34,177 bases of DNA from Planctomycetota bacterium (GTDB taxonomy: Bacteria > Planctomycetota > UBA1135): positions 1 to 34,177 of the forward strand of contig JACNIZ010000233.1 of NCBI GenBank assembly GCA_014382805.1, written 5' to 3'. Within the stretch, counting starts at the first letter, position 1. Every line of letters begins with the position of its first letter. A program made the translations under genes and the position numbers. Positions 19,101 to 28,342 of this stretch are shown in pieces. Below the pieces are notes generated by a model. The model was not told the origin of the DNA and did not search any database. It saw only the letters and a program-made list of their open reading frames with translations.

Positions 19101-19429
19101 ATGCAGGATTCGGTGATTCTTTTAGCCAAACTTGCGGTGTGCTTTACCAATCTTTAATGCTCGGCGTGGCCACTCCGCGATTTGAAACGGCCGATGGCAA
19201 GAAGAATAAAACCTGTGATTACTGTGATGTCGCCGATGCTTGTTTGGTGAATGACTCCGGCAATCGAAGGCGTTTGGTCGCAGCGGTTGAAAACCTTTCT
19301 ATGAGCCGTTGCCATGCCACGATCGAAGACAGTACGAAGGCTGCACTGAGCGGCGCGGAATTGAATTTGACGGACCTCTGGCATTTGAACGACAAACCCA
19401 ATCCGTGGCAAGTGGAGGAAGAATCATGA
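16148..19429 (+). CDS. addB-like: AddB-like / PD-(D/E)XK nuclease with 4-Cys Fe-S staple
   Basis: C-terminal nuclease motifs GNVVHEALELL, FRADRVD...IYTDYKASK, QATAYA; cysteines RCPWR ... CDYCDVADAC. No N-terminal GxGKT motif. GTG 16148 (VDRIFTAHG) is a likely start; listed ORF begins at TTG 16112. Confidence 0.8.
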   Translation: MDRIFTAHGPQQAEALLLKNVLADVRLSAAKPQLLAKPLLVVVPSSELRLSLILRLAAAGATLGVEVQTLHSVALQLHRNAGNDTTSRSLLSEVLARRAIEQQPGLCSSFQPLADGLGLVASTVRDLLSSGWAADAGVAAGVESGAGAMEGPSVGAGAGAVSTQTEETLAAASQTAKLMQLHGVRRPGDLQAQAAQLVNEHLHARAVWVHGFADVTGQSKTLIQALWNWGANLIVDLPPDPAFDGEDRGGRFARRFVRKICNVELGEVNIPPTEVKRNFFHTSGTADEVREVVHRIRVLLADSHSNSHSNSSGRCNKNSPERIGVVVRNFATYAADVRYWFEELGVPFRSGSAPAGSFPDNRRMQAAIEVLQRGAEASVDRWLDALSRSAKGQTLASKAEDFRIAMRTLGVAHLQQAAKLQAAKIAGDSGIYRLPVRTKVSEESAEVEVGAEQETRSIRSKTRYLTIAQLTLDIGLLQQTLERQQAWPCQAPLAEHAEYARLAFEKDFGWRANDDWVHLLTSLAELDGPEQEYSREEFMVLLSRSAKDFGSENAEANAGGVAILDFTQARARTFDHLFILGLNRGVVPRSINDDSVLPDSQRAKLQFLLPDLQQKSQAHDEERYLFAQLCASAPNLTLSWLRADDDGKELAPSPYLQRIWLAGRAGEAEELAFAVPRLRSALFNNQQQPLNRKEAPQYFALRGERGNWRQLLALDHSATRHAVLDEYEPDYAVPAQREIAKTVGPYLGWIGARKTSPERVFVTRLEAIARCPWRTLLASRLRLEPIADPMHDLPSTDALMVGNVVHEALELLIKDQGSEVPRPKPSAVQEALAASALKVALGEELRLQGMIDALAAQAEPFLQRAVNFEWPQPDFVLPVEGCEVTETTTVNWNDLSFELSFRADRVDSGETGLIYTDYKASKPLTSAKGDATRAANHLKEVQQGTRLQATAYATSSTGAVGRYLFLNVADDLERRLAEICVVGSDAGFGDSFSQTCGVLYQSLMLGVATPRFETADGKKNKTCDYCDVADACLVNDSGNRRRLVAAVENLSMSRCHATIEDSTKAALSGAELNLTDLWHLNDKPNPWQVEEES

Positions 19430-22400
19430 GTCCGACTTCCACCGCAACTTCGCTGCACGACGCGGCCTCGCGCCAGGCCGGTCGTACATTATTTGGCAAG
19501 CCGTTGGTTCTGGAAGCTGGTGCTGGTACAGGAAAAACCGCAGTATTGGTAGCGCGGGTGGTGCATTGGTGCATGGGATTGGGCTGGCAGAAATATCAAA
19601 CGGCGAATCGCAATTACGAAGAAATAGCCGAAGCAGTTTGCGAAGGTGTCGTCGCCATTACTTTCACCGACGCTGCGGCCGTAGAAATGCAAGTGCGTGT
19701 GGCAAAGGCTATGCACGGTTTGCATTGCGGCGATCATCCGGCGTGGATGCCGCGCGTAGAGTTTAAATTTCCGGAAGAGGAAATAAAACTGCGTGCGGCG
19801 GCGTTGCTGTCGGCGGCGGATCGTTTACGGGTGCAGACCATTCACAGTTTTTGCTCCGCGTTATTGCGGCAAAATGCCTTAACAATCAACCTACACCCAC
19901 GTTTCGAAATTGACGCCGATGGCTCCCGTGCCGAAGCGCTGGTTTTGGAATATTTAAGCACCCGCTTGCCGCAGCTTTATGGCGATACGCCCAACGCCGA
20001 CGCCGTTCGTCTTGCTAGTCATGGTCACGGCCCCGGCAAAGTCGGCGAGGTACTGCTGATGTTTTTGCGCAATGCCGTCACCTCCGAGGACCTGCCCGAT
20101 GACGCGGTCGACGATGCGACGGTGAGGTCAGTTTGTGAGGAGTTGCAAAAGTGTTTGGCGCCTGCGCTTGAGGTTTTTCAAAGTGCGGTTGCGGAAATGA
20201 AAAGCAAAAAGGGTTTAGCTGGACTTTTGAAATTGGCGGAGCAAATGCCGCTGCTGCAATCTCGCCTGGCGACGGTGCAAAACGTTGCTGGATTGAGCGA
20301 ACTTTTCAGCGCTGGCGCACCGGGGGCGGAGATGAAGTCCAACAAGGCGCAGGAATGGACGCGCAATAAATTTACCAATACTGAAGAAGGGCTGCTTTCC
20401 GAAGCACAGACCGTCACTTTAAATACTGCTTTCACAGGCCTGGGGAGTTGGGCAAAAAACCTGTGCAACCTGGAGCCGGATCTGTTGACGTCGGCGATGC
20501 GATTGGTGAAACTATTGCTCGGCGAAATCAAACAAGAAATGCGACGCGCGGGCGTGCAAACCTATTCCGACCTACTAGTCGACGCGCACGCTTTACTTAA
20601 ACATCATCCGCATTTGGCGGAACGCATGGCGGCCAATATGGACCAGCTCATGGTCGATGAATTTCAAGACACCGACGCCTTGCAATGTGAATTTCTTCAA
20701 TATTTGGTTTTGCAGCCCAAGCAAGCTGGGCTGCCAGCGCCGGATTTGTTTTTGGTCGGTGACCCCAAACAATCCATATATGGTTGGCGGGGTGCCGATT
20801 TGCGCTCGTACCACGATTTTGTGCAAACCCTGTTGGCCAATGGCGGTGTAAAGTTTGACTTGACGGTCAATTTCCGTTCGGTGGTAGCAATTTTGGACGA
20901 GGTTGAGCGCTGCATAGAGCCGATCATGGTGGCGGAAGAGGGTCTGCAACCTGACTTCCAAAAATTGCGTCCGGCGCCTGACCATAGCGCATATTCTACG
21001 GAGGTTGCCGTTGAACATTGGGTTTCATGGCAACACGAAGGCTTAGAAGGAGAATCCACAAGCGCCGGCCGCGCGCGCGAATTAGAAGCGCAGGCTTTGG
21101 CTTTGGATCTCAAGCAACGCCATCAACGCGGGGATTTGAAGTGGAGAGACGCGGCCATACTCATGCGGTCGACTAGCGCGATGGAGACCTACCTCAGTTG
21201 TTTGCGCGACGCTGATATTCCGTTCCAAGTGGAGCGGGATAAAAATTATTACAAGCGTCGCGAAATTATTGATGCTGCTGCATTGGTGCGCAGCATTGTG
21301 GATCCGAATGATCAACTTGCACTTTTAACTTTGCTGCGTTCGCCGGTAGTGGGCGTACCCGACGCGGCATGGTTACCGTTGTGGGCGGAAGAATTTCCTG
21401 GTTTGATGGCGCAGTTGCAAGGCCCGAGTCAAACCGAAACCTTGCAACGTTTGCACGAAGTCGTGCAATCCGTTGCCGCCCAGGTGGAGCAGATGAACAT
21501 CCCTGGGGTAGAGCGTATCGCCGATTGGCATAAGCTGTTGCAGTACGCGATTCACAGTTTGGCCGAATTGCGTCAGGACTTCCACATCCTGCCCGCAGAC
21601 AAATTTGTGCACAAATTACGTCGCCGTTTTCCGTTGGAAGCTACGGAAGCAGCGCGCCACTTGGGTGCGCACCGATTGGCAAATTTGGAACGGTTCTTCC
21701 GTCGCCTAACCGCGTCATTAATGGATAGCGACGGCGGTCCACAATCCATTTTACGTTCGCTGCGCCGAGCGGTGGCCGAAGGCATGGATGAATCGGAAGC
21801 AGCGCCCGGCGATCAGGCGATGGATGCGGTGCGGATTATGACGATTCATAAATCAAAGGGTTTGACCTTCCCGCATGTTTATTTGGTAAACACCCACGCT
21901 ACGCCTAGTGCAAGTCATCGCAAGATGATGGACTTCGGGCGTTCCGGCGGTCGCAATGAATTCCAAATTTTCGGCATGTCCACGCTTGGTTGGACTGGAG
22001 TAGAGGTGCATCGCAGACGGTTGGAAGTTGCTGAGCGTGTGCGCTTGTTATACGTGGCTTTGACTAGGCCGCAATTCCGTTTGGTGATTACCGGCAAGCG
22101 CGCGCCGAGCAAAAAGCCGAAGTCCTTTAGGCAAGCAAAATCGATTGAAGCTTTGCTGCAATTCCGTGGCGGCCTACCCGAATTGTTACCTGATTATCAA
22201 GCCCATGCAGGCAAGAGTTTTGACTTGCATGACATTTTTGGTGCGCGTTGGTTTTTTCCAAATCCGGCATCGGATCCGTCGCTGGTGGAAAGCAAAACTC
22301 CTGTGCCTGATCCTGAGTTAAGTGCTCAAATGCCGTTGTTCGCTACAGCCGGGCGCAGCGTGCCGCAGGTGCTGCATGAACTACAAAAATTGGAAACCGA

Positions 22401-23097
22401 TCGGCGGCGAGCCCAAAAACGTCAAAGCAAAGCGCTGAAGATTACTGCTAGTGGTACCGTTTCGCATGAAGCGTTGCGCGAAGCCGTGCATAGTGGCGAG
22501 GGAGTGGACGTCGGCTTGCCGATTACGGATCCCATTTTTGATCCGGCGGCTCCCGATCGACATGCGCGCGCCGTCGGCACTGCGGTGCACCGTGCATTGG
22601 AGCTGATTGATTTGCAGCAAACTCCGGAAGCGGCCTTAGAGAAACAGTTAGAAAGCCTGCCGCAGGATTTACGCGGCTTCATTGCCACAGCAGATTTGGC
22701 CGACGTCGCCGCTCAGGCCAAACTGGTTTTGCAGCAAATGGATAACAATGGCATGTTGCATGAATTGTTTGAGCGTCGCGAGTACATATTAGGACGTGAA
22801 ATCCCGGTATTGCTCACTCCAACCGACTGCAATCCTGACGAAGATCCGCTCGGCGCCATCGTCGGCACCTTGGATTTACTCTACCGCGATCCCGCCGATG
22901 GCCAGTTAGTTGTTGCCGATTTTAAGTCCGATCAAGTCGCCGACGCGCAAGCCTTAAAGCATTTGGCGAAAGCCTATCAACCACAGGGCGAACTCTATTG
23001 CCGCGCCGTCGAGCAACTGTTCCCCGACGAAGAACCGCCGCGTTTTGAGCTGTGGTTTTTGCGCGCGGGCGAAATCACGAGCAGTGGGGAGGTGTGA
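19426..23097 (+). CDS. addA-like: AddA-like UvrD-family helicase with C-terminal RecB-type nuclease
   Basis: Walker A LEAGAGTGKTAVLVARV; VDEFQDTDALQCEFL; LVGDPKQSIYGWRGAD; IMTIHKSKGLTFPHVYL; LLYVALTRPQ; nuclease GTAVHRALEL...GTLDLLY...VVADFKSDQ. ATG 19426 overlaps addB-like TGA as ATGA, with GGAGGA upstream. Confidence 0.88.
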   Translation: MSPTSTATSLHDAASRQAGRTLFGKPLVLEAGAGTGKTAVLVARVVHWCMGLGWQKYQTANRNYEEIAEAVCEGVVAITFTDAAAVEMQVRVAKAMHGLHCGDHPAWMPRVEFKFPEEEIKLRAAALLSAADRLRVQTIHSFCSALLRQNALTINLHPRFEIDADGSRAEALVLEYLSTRLPQLYGDTPNADAVRLASHGHGPGKVGEVLLMFLRNAVTSEDLPDDAVDDATVRSVCEELQKCLAPALEVFQSAVAEMKSKKGLAGLLKLAEQMPLLQSRLATVQNVAGLSELFSAGAPGAEMKSNKAQEWTRNKFTNTEEGLLSEAQTVTLNTAFTGLGSWAKNLCNLEPDLLTSAMRLVKLLLGEIKQEMRRAGVQTYSDLLVDAHALLKHHPHLAERMAANMDQLMVDEFQDTDALQCEFLQYLVLQPKQAGLPAPDLFLVGDPKQSIYGWRGADLRSYHDFVQTLLANGGVKFDLTVNFRSVVAILDEVERCIEPIMVAEEGLQPDFQKLRPAPDHSAYSTEVAVEHWVSWQHEGLEGESTSAGRARELEAQALALDLKQRHQRGDLKWRDAAILMRSTSAMETYLSCLRDADIPFQVERDKNYYKRREIIDAAALVRSIVDPNDQLALLTLLRSPVVGVPDAAWLPLWAEEFPGLMAQLQGPSQTETLQRLHEVVQSVAAQVEQMNIPGVERIADWHKLLQYAIHSLAELRQDFHILPADKFVHKLRRRFPLEATEAARHLGAHRLANLERFFRRLTASLMDSDGGPQSILRSLRRAVAEGMDESEAAPGDQAMDAVRIMTIHKSKGLTFPHVYLVNTHATPSASHRKMMDFGRSGGRNEFQIFGMSTLGWTGVEVHRRRLEVAERVRLLYVALTRPQFRLVITGKRAPSKKPKSFRQAKSIEALLQFRGGLPELLPDYQAHAGKSFDLHDIFGARWFFPNPASDPSLVESKTPVPDPELSAQMPLFATAGRSVPQVLHELQKLETDRRRAQKRQSKALKITASGTVSHEALREAVHSGEGVDVGLPITDPIFDPAAPDRHARAVGTAVHRALELIDLQQTPEAALEKQLESLPQDLRGFIATADLADVAAQAKLVLQQMDNNGMLHELFERREYILGREIPVLLTPTDCNPDEDPLGAIVGTLDLLYRDPADGQLVVADFKSDQVADAQALKHLAKAYQPQGELYCRAVEQLFPDEEPPRFELWFLRAGEITSSGEV

Positions 23098-23171
23098 CGA
23101 CATTTTGTTTTTGGGGTGTGCGAACCACCTTAATATTGAAACTCTTGCCTGCCCAACGAGCCCGATCAGAG

Positions 23172-25070
23172 ATGAATTCAAACATTAAAAAGCGGAGTCT
23201 GCTTGCCCTCGTGGCATGCCTCTGGTGTGCAATCGGCCTGGTTGGCTCGGCGCCAGCGCAGGAAAAACTTTCAGTCAACGGGCGCCAGTGGAATTATTTG
23301 CCCAAATTGGAGCTCAAATTCAATTCGGTTAATGGGCTGGATGAATATGTATCCGCAAGTGGCTTTATTCTTAGAAACGGCAAACTCAGTCCTAGTTTGG
23401 GACAAGCCGATGACATTTCGGTACACAAATCCTTTCGGCGTAGCTGGGATCATGAATTTGTGAAATCCTTTGGCAGCATGGAGGTGACGCAAAGGCTTTT
23501 GATACTCACCGTCCCTGGACTAGGCGAAGATTGGGGCAAAGACAAGAGCGTAGGCGACGCGATCCGCGTGCAAAGTTTGTGCGGTGCGTTAATGGAGTAC
23601 GGAGCCGGTAAAGGGTTTTCGCCGATTCCAAATGAGAAATTGAAATGGACTAAGATTGGCGGCCAGAGTGCGGTTGAATTCACCTATACCGGGACCTTAA
23701 GCAGAGCGGGCGGCCCACAGTACGACGTGCCATTTTTTGCTACCGGCTGGGCCTTAGACTTTCCCGGCGACGACCTCGTCTTCCTTTTTTCTGGCCCCGA
23801 TTCATCCGAACAGACTTTCAAGGATGCGAGTAAAACTATCAAAAGGGTTGCCGACAAAGTCAAAGCAGTAACAGAAAAAGAAAAAGCGAAAATACTCAAG
23901 GAATTGAATGACCTCGCGCGCGGCAAAATGAAGGCACGCTCTTGGGAGTACCCGCATCGTTCGATCGGTTATCTATCCTGGCTGAGCACGCCATCATTGC
24001 CCGCCGACGTGAATCAATCTTTGACCATTGCAAGCGCCTGGTTAATCAAACAACAACTTGACGGTCATTGGGAAACGCCGGATCAAGCACAACGCACGCA
24101 GGTTGGAGTTACCGCTTTGGCTGGTCGGGCGTTGATTGGCACCAATATATACCTGCAAGATCCTAACATCGAAAGCGCGTTGGAAAAAACAACGCTATGG
24201 ATGCTTAAGCAGCAAAATGAAGACGGCGTCCTGGGCAAAGTATCAGGTAACTCCACCCCCTACAATCATGCAATTGCGAGCGCGTTTTTATTAGATCGTT
24301 ATGAATCCACCCGAAGTTCCACCGCTGCCCTAGCAGCCGAAATTCAAAAAGCATTGGATTTCATTATGGCGACCCAAGACATCGGCGGTGCATGGGATTA
24401 TGAAATTACCGAAACCGACAGTTTGAAATGCGATCCGTCGATAACCTTCTGGAATATTCTTGCGCTTTATCGTGGCTTGGAATGTGGTTTTAAGGTGGAT
24501 CCGGAACGCCTGAAAAGAGCGCGCGTGGCAATGCTCAGCATGGCGGGACCTGATGGCAAAGTCGGTTATTTCGAACCCGGCGGTGACGTTGCTCGAACTG
24601 CCGACGGTGGACCTAAGTTTCCGTGGCATAAATCCGAATCCTTAACTGGGGCGGCGCTGTATTCGACCTTGCTGGTCGACTCCATGTTCTACGATGCAAA
24701 AATCCCAAGCGCTTTTCATTGGCATGCGACGCGGCGTATTTTGAATGCTCCGCCAACCATGGACCCGGAGGCATTTGATATTTATTACTGGCAAGCGGCT
24801 TCTTGCGGAGCGGCCATCATGGGCGGCCAAGAAGCTAAAGAATGGAAACTAGCGCTCAACCACATTCTGCTCGCTTGGCAGTTGGATGACGACCGCGGGT
24901 CCAACTACGGCGCCTGGCCAGCCGAATCGGTTTGGTCTGCCGAGGGCGGTCAGGCTTACACTACAGCCATGGCCATGCTGGCTCTGCTCAACGCGAATTC
25001 GAAAGCTATTCCCTATTTGGTAGCCGAAAGCAGTGAGCCGCCCGCCCAGCAGAGCGGCGTCGAAGATTAA
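23172..25070 (+). CDS. Secreted prenyltransferase/squalene-oxidase (alpha-alpha toroid) repeat protein
   Basis: Signal peptide from MNSNIKKRSLLALVACLWCAIGLVGSAPAQ; repeats like IKQQLDGHWETP, MLKQQNEDGVLG, IMATQDIGGAWDYE, LSMAGPDGKVGYF. Confidence 0.75.
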   Translation: MNSNIKKRSLLALVACLWCAIGLVGSAPAQEKLSVNGRQWNYLPKLELKFNSVNGLDEYVSASGFILRNGKLSPSLGQADDISVHKSFRRSWDHEFVKSFGSMEVTQRLLILTVPGLGEDWGKDKSVGDAIRVQSLCGALMEYGAGKGFSPIPNEKLKWTKIGGQSAVEFTYTGTLSRAGGPQYDVPFFATGWALDFPGDDLVFLFSGPDSSEQTFKDASKTIKRVADKVKAVTEKEKAKILKELNDLARGKMKARSWEYPHRSIGYLSWLSTPSLPADVNQSLTIASAWLIKQQLDGHWETPDQAQRTQVGVTALAGRALIGTNIYLQDPNIESALEKTTLWMLKQQNEDGVLGKVSGNSTPYNHAIASAFLLDRYESTRSSTAALAAEIQKALDFIMATQDIGGAWDYEITETDSLKCDPSITFWNILALYRGLECGFKVDPERLKRARVAMLSMAGPDGKVGYFEPGGDVARTADGGPKFPWHKSESLTGAALYSTLLVDSMFYDAKIPSAFHWHATRRILNAPPTMDPEAFDIYYWQAASCGAAIMGGQEAKEWKLALNHILLAWQLDDDRGSNYGAWPAESVWSAEGGQAYTTAMAMLALLNANSKAIPYLVAESSEPPAQQSGVED

Positions 25071-27676
25071 TGATCCTCGTGCCCCTCGTGTTCGCTGCGG
25101 CTTTCAAATTGAGATTCGTCGCCGTGGATAACCTTTTGTAGGTCAAGCGCGAATTCGAAATTTGGATCGGCCTCCAGGGCTTCCTCAATCAATTTTTCGG
25201 CGCCATCGCTGTCGAGCATTTCGTGCAACGCCGACGCATAAGCCCACAGCAAAGTGGACGTGCGCCAACCTAGGTCGTCGACCAATTTGGGCACGAAATC
25301 CATCAGCCATTCCACTTCACGATTCGCTACAGCCGACCAAGCAAACACCTCGCAGGTGCGTTGCAATAGAAGTGAGTCAGGGTGTAAACGGGCCAATTTC
25401 AGCAAGCCTTTGTAGGTCGCAAAATCGAAATCGGCTTTCTTTTCATCCGCCACCAATTGGTTATCGGGCAAGTCAAAAATCTGCGCATTTTCGTGAGTAG
25501 CCATGACCCAGGGCAATGCGCCCTCTGCGCCTAGTCCGGCCAAAACGCGTCCGGCGCGGTGGAAAGGTAACATGCCCTCTTTTGCAAAATGCGCGGTGCT
25601 CGCCAAAGCCAAGTGCATATTCGGCAGCGGGCCAGCCAGCAAGTTATTGAAATGCTTGGACTCGTCGACGCGGGGCTTAAATTCGAGTACTTTCAAATCG
25701 ACCCCAGGCTTCATCGGATAGCCCATGTAGTCCATTTCTTCCAACACCTTCGCGGCGCCCGGATGTTCGATCCAACGCTGCGTATCCTGACGTCCCTCGC
25801 CACCGGATTTTTGCGCGGTCAAGATCAAACCAGGCACGCGCACGCCATGGGGAATAATCCAATAATGCGTTTCCGCGCCGACGGCATCGGCCAGGGCTTC
25901 TCCAATACGTGAAACCATGCCCGGCAAGGTTCGCGACGGATCCAGCGCCAGCGCCAGCATTCCGCCCGGCGCCAATTTACGTGCCCCGTGACGCAGCGCT
26001 GCTGGTCTAAAACTACGCGCCCGACGTTGCTCCCACATCGCGTTTTCACGTACAAAAATGTAATCAAACTTGCCGTCGGCTTCGGCGGCGGTGGCGGTTA
26101 AACCGTTTAATTCCAATTGCAGCCAACTTGGTTGATAACCCCAAGCCACTTCCGCCAACTCAGGCGGATCAACTGCCCAATGCACGCTTTTTGTGCTGAC
26201 GTTTTTCAACGCACGCATCGACGGTCCATGCGGAGTGCCAACCATCAATACGCGTTCTGCTTTACCTTTTAGAACTAAAGGAAACAGAACTTCGGCCGAC
26301 CACAATCGATCCATTTCTGGCGTCGGCGTAATGACGTTGCGTCCGTCGGCCAAAAAGAAGGTGCCGAATACCGAGGCTGCTCCACCGCGGTCGAGCACGC
26401 GCGCGACCGAACCTCGTCCAGTTTTTTGGCCACTCTGCTCACTATTGTTGATGGCAATTTTGTATTCAAACCAATCGCGAAATGGATGGCCGGTGGTGGG
26501 CACGGTGGGAGCTCCGCTTTGCATGAATGGAATCCCGATTGCGATGATCAACGCCGGAATTCCAAGCCGCAGATTGGCGGCTGTTGCGCATGCCAAGGCA
26601 GCCACCAAGGCGATGGAAAAGGCTGTATTTAAACTCGCCTGACCGGCAAAACGATGGTCCATTCCGCCGAGTAGCAAGTAGCCCAAACCAAAGCCGATCA
26701 ACGCCAAGCCCAATGCCATGGACGTCGGCACGCCTTGTTTGCGCGCGCCCAAAGTTGCGCGCATCGCGGCAGCCCAGGCGAACATTGGCAGCGCGCCTAA
26801 TGCCAAGGTAAACAGCGGCACCCAAACCCAATGGTTTTCGGTCAGCGGTTCGGTACGGCCGAGCAGGTTGAGCAGCGGGCCCCAGCTAATTAATCCGGCG
26901 AACACTTTGGCTTCGGATAATTTTCCGGCCGAAACGGCGGAGGTCGAAATCGCGAAGGCGACCACACCGCACAGCAAAGCCGCGCCCGGGAAACGCAAAA
27001 GTTTGTTGTCGCCGATGGAGGTACCGAGCAGCCACCAACCGAAAGCGAATACACCAACCAGTGAAACGGCGCGGCGCGTATCCTGCAACACCGAACCGTC
27101 GTCGAACAAAGTTAAGTAAGGGTGCAACGCAATCATCATGGCCGCACCGAGCAGCGCGACCATGACGACGCTAACTTGCTGCAAATTTGTTGGCGGCTCA
27201 AAATCGGTCGCTGGATCCGCTTTGCCCACTGGGGGCGGCAGCAAGATTCCAACCAGCATCAGCAAAAACAGCCATGGGCCGGTGCCGAAATTCACCAGCA
27301 TCAAACCCAGGCAAAAGGCCACTAACATGGTGCGACGCCCAGCGCAGGAGGTCGGCGTGAGGACTTGGCCGAGGCGGCGGGCGACGATGGTCAGCGGAAG
27401 GGTCATGCCGAGCAAAATCGGGATGGCCAGCCAGCGCGGGCAGCTCGGTAGGATCCACGCCGCTAATCCAACGGAGGACGCCGATAATAGGTGTAAATGA
27501 CCGCATGGCCCGGGCCGCATTAAGCCGATGCCCAAAGCTAGCGCGACCAAGCCGCCGACCAGCGCATAGTGCGCGTCGGAACCGCCCAGCGCCATCGCGC
27601 CACTATCCACGAATGCCGCCACCACCGTGGTCAGGGCAAAAATGTAACCGGAAAATCTCAGGGAGCGGGGGATCAA
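25067..27676 (-). CDS. Multipass membrane protein fused to degenerate spermidine-synthase-like domain
   Basis: Many TM helices, then RVLMVGTPHGPSMRAL...FDYIFVRENAMWE...KLAPGGMLALALD. TTG 27676 overlaps the upstream methyltransferase stop (TTGA); the listed N-terminal extension from 27862 overlaps that gene. Confidence 0.65.
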   Translation of the reverse strand: MIPRSLRFSGYIFALTTVVAAFVDSGAMALGGSDAHYALVGGLVALALGIGLMRPGPCGHLHLLSASSVGLAAWILPSCPRWLAIPILLGMTLPLTIVARRLGQVLTPTSCAGRRTMLVAFCLGLMLVNFGTGPWLFLLMLVGILLPPPVGKADPATDFEPPTNLQQVSVVMVALLGAAMMIALHPYLTLFDDGSVLQDTRRAVSLVGVFAFGWWLLGTSIGDNKLLRFPGAALLCGVVAFAISTSAVSAGKLSEAKVFAGLISWGPLLNLLGRTEPLTENHWVWVPLFTLALGALPMFAWAAAMRATLGARKQGVPTSMALGLALIGFGLGYLLLGGMDHRFAGQASLNTAFSIALVAALACATAANLRLGIPALIIAIGIPFMQSGAPTVPTTGHPFRDWFEYKIAINNSEQSGQKTGRGSVARVLDRGGAASVFGTFFLADGRNVITPTPEMDRLWSAEVLFPLVLKGKAERVLMVGTPHGPSMRALKNVSTKSVHWAVDPPELAEVAWGYQPSWLQLELNGLTATAAEADGKFDYIFVRENAMWEQRRARSFRPAALRHGARKLAPGGMLALALDPSRTLPGMVSRIGEALADAVGAETHYWIIPHGVRVPGLILTAQKSGGEGRQDTQRWIEHPGAAKVLEEMDYMGYPMKPGVDLKVLEFKPRVDESKHFNNLLAGPLPNMHLALASTAHFAKEGMLPFHRAGRVLAGLGAEGALPWVMATHENAQIFDLPDNQLVADEKKADFDFATYKGLLKLARLHPDSLLLQRTCEVFAWSAVANREVEWLMDFVPKLVDDLGWRTSTLLWAYASALHEMLDSDGAEKLIEEALEADPNFEFALDLQKVIHGDESQFESRSEHEGHEDH

Positions 27677-28326
27677 CGAGCTTGCAGGGTTAGGAGTACG
27701 TTCTCGGAAAGAAGCGGGAAGACGCGACGAAGGGACAAAAGGTTCCAGCCGGCGGCTTCGGCTTCGGCGCGGATGGCGTCGGCTGGGATGTATTCGCGCA
27801 CCACCCGCGCAGGTAGTCCAACTCGATGGCGGATTCGGCGCAGGCGGTTTTTGTAATCCCACCCAGGGTAGTACGCGATCACGGCGCGCGCGGCAATTTG
27901 GCGCAGACTCTTGAGCGCGGCGATGCGATCGGTGGCATCAAAATGTTGCATCAGGCGCAGGCTGAGTAGCACGGTTTCGTCAGGCAGTTGCAGCGGGGAT
28001 CGGTGCAAATCACCGACCACCTCCATGCCGACGCCTTGTTTTAACCGCAAGACCTGCAACATTTGTCGACTCAAATCCAAATTTACCACCTTGCTGCCGA
28101 GGGCGCGGATTCGTTCGGTAAAACGTCCGGTGCCGGCCGGTACGTCGACCACCCATTTCGGCGCGCTGCCACCGTTGGCGCGCTGCAATTCGGCACTCAC
28201 CGCGCGCCAAATGCGCTGATTATTCATGCGCCGAATCGGCCCACGATAGCGTCGGTCGTAACGCGCGGCGATTTCTGCAACGTTGTACTGCCCGGTCCAG
28301 TCGGTGGGTGGTTTGGACACCGGCAT
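27673..28326 (-). CDS. Class I SAM-dependent methyltransferase
   Basis: VVDVPAGTGRFTERI motif I, VVNLDLSRQML motif II, VLLSLRLMQHFD region. Confidence 0.8.
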   Translation of the reverse strand: MPVSKPPTDWTGQYNVAEIAARYDRRYRGPIRRMNNQRIWRAVSAELQRANGGSAPKWVVDVPAGTGRFTERIRALGSKVVNLDLSRQMLQVLRLKQGVGMEVVGDLHRSPLQLPDETVLLSLRLMQHFDATDRIAALKSLRQIAARAVIAYYPGWDYKNRLRRIRHRVGLPARVVREYIPADAIRAEAEAAGWNLLSLRRVFPLLSENVLLTLQAR

Positions 28327-28342
28327 ACGTTACCCGACCGAA

